From NCBI GenBank assembly GCA_945918815.1, contig CAMEIU010000041.1:1-13621 (forward strand): a stretch of DNA of 13,621 bases, read 5' to 3'. Under the pieces are notes generated by a model. The model made no database searches. It had not been told where the DNA came from and saw only the letters and a list, made by a program, of their open reading frames with translations. Shown in pieces: positions 11,946-13,621 of the stretch (within the stretch, counting starts at the first letter, position 1; each line of letters opens with the position of its first letter). The position numbers and the translations under genes are program-made. This DNA is from an uncultured Clostridia bacterium (GTDB taxonomy: Bacteria; Bacillota; Clostridia; Oscillospirales; Oscillospiraceae).

Positions 11946-11963
11946 CATTGAACGGAGGTTCCC
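11946..11963 (+). promoter_or_regulatory. Ribosome-binding leader shared by remB and gyrB
   Basis: ATTGAACGGAGGTTCC (11947-11962) immediately precedes the remB ATG, with one more base (C) between. The same 16 bases precede the gyrB ATG at 12293-12308 (then T). GGAGG is a strong ribosome site eight to nine bases from the start in both. Confidence 0.75.
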
Positions 11964-12209
11964 ATGTATATCCAACTCGGTTCCGATATGGCGGTGCGGG
12001 ATTCGTCCATCCTTGGTATTTTCGATATGGACAACACCACCTGTTCCAAGCATACAAGAAAGTTTTTGAACGAGGCCGAGAAAAACGGCCAGGTGATCAC
12101 CGTCTGCGACGATCTGCCGAAATCCTTTCTCCTCACCAGCGAATACGGCATGGACCGGGTCTACCTGTGCCAATTCAACGCCGCGACCCTGGAAAAGCGG
12201 ATGAAATAG
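11964..12209 (+). CDS. remB: Extracellular matrix regulator RemB (DUF370 family, YaaB)
   Basis: A small 81-residue DUF370-family protein. The B. subtilis member between recF and gyrB (RemB/YaaB) affects matrix and biofilm gene expression; the relative RemA is a DNA-binding regulator. Here the family pattern is clear: MYIQLGSDMAVRDSSILGIFD, DNTTCSKHTRKFLNEAEKNG, DDLPKSFLLTSEYG and a C-terminal ATLEKR. There is no membrane segment. The start is fixed by GGAGG nine bases upstream. The gene position is the classical one, so the name rests on both sequence and context. Its role in this organism may differ from B. subtilis. Confidence 0.9.
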   Translation: MYIQLGSDMAVRDSSILGIFDMDNTTCSKHTRKFLNEAEKNGQVITVCDDLPKSFLLTSEYGMDRVYLCQFNAATLEKRMK

Positions 12210-12243
12210 ATCAAAAATGTAAAAAAAGAGCTTTATTTAAATT

Positions 12244-12296
12244 GTCCCCGAAGGGGACACATTCATTGTCAATTGTCCATTGTCAATTGTCAATTG
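12244..12296 (+). repeat. Dispersed hairpin repeat, family A/B, copy before gyrB
   Basis: GTCCCC-GAA-GGGGAC (12244-12258) is a perfect 6-bp stem with a GAA loop, followed by ACATTCATT and then GTCAATTG, GTCCATTG, GTCAATTG, GTCAATTG units. It runs right up to the gyrB ribosome-binding leader. Confidence 0.8.
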
Positions 12297-12309
12297 AACG
12301 GAGGTTCCT

Positions 12310-13621
12310 ATGTCTGAAGATATCCTGACAAAAGTGGAAGAAACTTATGACGCCAGTCAGATCCAGGTTTTGGAGGGGCTGGAGGCGGTGCGGAAGCGGC
12401 CGGGTATGTATATCGGCTCTACCAGTGCATCCGGCCTGCACCATCTGGTCTATGAAATCGTGGACAACGCCATCGACGAGGCGCTGGCGGGCTACTGTAC
12501 CGAAATTCAAGTCATCATCAACGAGGGCAACACCATCACCGTCACCGACAACGGCCGCGGTATTCCCGTGGACATCCAGGCCCAGACCGGCAAGCCGGCT
12601 CTGGAAGTGGTCTACACGGTGCTCCATGCCGGCGGCAAGTTCGGCGGCGGCGGCTATAAGGTGGCCGGCGGCCTCCACGGCGTTGGCGCGTCGGTGGTCA
12701 ACGCCCTCTCCGAGTGGCTCCAGGTGGACGTCCACAAGAACGGACAGATCTATGAGATGAAGTTCGCCCGGGGCAACATCACCCAGCCCATGACTATCGT
12801 GGGCAAGACCGACCGGACCGGTACCACCGTCACCTTCAAGCCGGACCCGGAGATGTTCGACACCCTGATCTACGACTACGACACCCTGCACACCCGCATG
12901 CGGGAGCAGGCCTTCCTGAACGCCGGTCTGAAAATCTCCACCGAGGACCGGCGGCCCGGCATGGAGCAGAAGGACACCATGCACTATGAGGGCGGCATCA
13001 AGGAGTTTGTCACCTGGCTCAGCCGCAGCAAAAATGCCATCCACGACGATATCATCTATATCGAGGGCAGCCGCGGCGACTCCGTGGCGGAAATCGCCCT
13101 GCAATATTCCGACACCTACAACGAGACCATCTACTCCTTTGCCAACAACATCCACACCCCCGAGGGCGGCATGCATGAGACCGGCTTTAAGACGGCTCTG
13201 ACCAGGGTTCTCAACGCCTACGGCCAGAAGATTGGCGTCATCAAGGGCGATGACAAGGTCACCGGCGAGGATGTCAGAGAGGGCCTGACGGCGGTGATCT
13301 CCGTGAAGCTGACCGACGCCCAGTTCGAGGGCCAGACCAAGGCCAAGCTGGGCAACGCCCACATCCGCACCCTGGTGGACGGCCTGGTCACCAAGCAGCT
13401 GACGGAGTACCTGGAAGAGCACCCGGCTGTGGGCAAGGTCATCCTGGAAAAGGCCATGATGGCCAACCGGGCGCGGGAGGCCGCCAAGAAGGCCAGAGAG
13501 TCCATCCGCCGCAAGACTGCTTTGGGCGGTGCGGCCATGCCGGACAAGCTGCGGGACTGCAATGAATCGGATCCCAGCCTCACCGAGATCTACATCGTTG
13601 AGGGCGACTCCGCAGGCGGCT
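12310..13621 (+). CDS. gyrB: DNA gyrase subunit B, 3' end cut by window edge
   Basis: ATPase subunit of the type II topoisomerase that introduces negative supercoils. 437 codons and one base are in view. The GHKL ATPase domain has N53 in YEIVDNAIDEALAG, D80-N-G-R-G84 in TVTDNGRGIP, and the lid GGLHGVGASVVNAL (120-133). It begins with the usual QIQVLEGLEAVRKRPGMYIG (17-36). The transducer domain follows to about residue 395. The last visible residues, EGDSAGG, are the start of the TOPRIM domain, so the catalytic acid region is only just entered. It could be ParE by fold, but context after recF-remB fixes gyrB. The GGAGG leader is the same as that of remB. A repeat fills the gap ahead, and no confident promoter was seen, so co-transcription with remB is possible. 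Confidence 0.96.
   Translation, partial: MSEDILTKVEETYDASQIQVLEGLEAVRKRPGMYIGSTSASGLHHLVYEIVDNAIDEALAGYCTEIQVIINEGNTITVTDNGRGIPVDIQAQTGKPALEVVYTVLHAGGKFGGGGYKVAGGLHGVGASVVNALSEWLQVDVHKNGQIYEMKFARGNITQPMTIVGKTDRTGTTVTFKPDPEMFDTLIYDYDTLHTRMREQAFLNAGLKISTEDRRPGMEQKDTMHYEGGIKEFVTWLSRSKNAIHDDIIYIEGSRGDSVAEIALQYSDTYNETIYSFANNIHTPEGGMHETGFKTALTRVLNAYGQKIGVIKGDDKVTGEDVREGLTAVISVKLTDAQFEGQTKAKLGNAHIRTLVDGLVTKQLTEYLEEHPAVGKVILEKAMMANRAREAAKKARESIRRKTALGGAAMPDKLRDCNESDPSLTEIYIVEGDSAGG

Noticed and set aside
12263..12296. CRISPR-like short tandem units GTCAATTG
   Set aside because: Units are 8 bases with no spacers, and no cas genes are present; they are the tail of a dispersed repeat.
1..13621. A hidden novel defence or mobile gene system
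   Set aside because: Every substantial coding stretch is a core gene except one small membrane protein; no integrase, transposase, toxin-antitoxin or defence motif was seen.

Overview
The window is a GC-rich chromosomal replication-origin region of a Firmicute, most likely a Clostridia member of the Oscillospiraceae type. This is judged from protein style, GC content, gene order and the intergenic repeats; no database search was possible. The dnaA-dnaN-yaaA(S4)-recF-remB-gyrB block is in the Bacillus subtilis order. The origin signals are of the B. subtilis type: DnaA boxes on both sides of dnaA and a DnaA-trio unwinding element.

Layout, left to right. Positions 1-1140 (minus strand) hold the first 380 codons of an RlmD/TrmA-family 23S rRNA uracil methyltransferase, whose GTG start lies inside a perfect 16-bp parS site. 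Next, all on the plus strand, come a PflA-like radical SAM protein (1330-2208), lexA with its own LexA-like operator and promoter (2214-2852), a second perfect parS site (2915-2930), parA/soj and parB/spo0J (3007-4649), an unrecognised single-pass membrane coiled-coil protein (4763-5329), serS (5331-6620) and mscL (6708-7127, with a clear terminator). From 7128 to 7559 lie a MITE-like composite repeat, three tandem DnaA boxes and the dnaA promoter. dnaA (7560-8873) is followed by a 454-bp gap holding eight further DnaA-box-like sites and seven consecutive DnaA trios next to a box. Then come dnaN, a small S4-domain gene overlapping recF, recF, remB and the first 437 codons of gyrB, cut by the window edge.

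Functionally, the window joins origin firing (DnaA, oriC), elongation and repair (DnaN, RecF, LexA), origin segregation (ParA, ParB, two parS sites within about 8 kb of the origin) and supercoiling (GyrB). Two features stand out. First, short modular repeats occupy most of the intergenic gaps; some carry hairpins whose stems differ with compensatory base pairs while a GAA loop is kept. Second, the seven genes left of the origin point toward it, so they would meet the leftward fork head-on if bidirectional replication starts here. No CRISPR array, tRNA, rRNA, transposase gene or unfamiliar multigene defence system was seen. The genes themselves are almost all core housekeeping genes.
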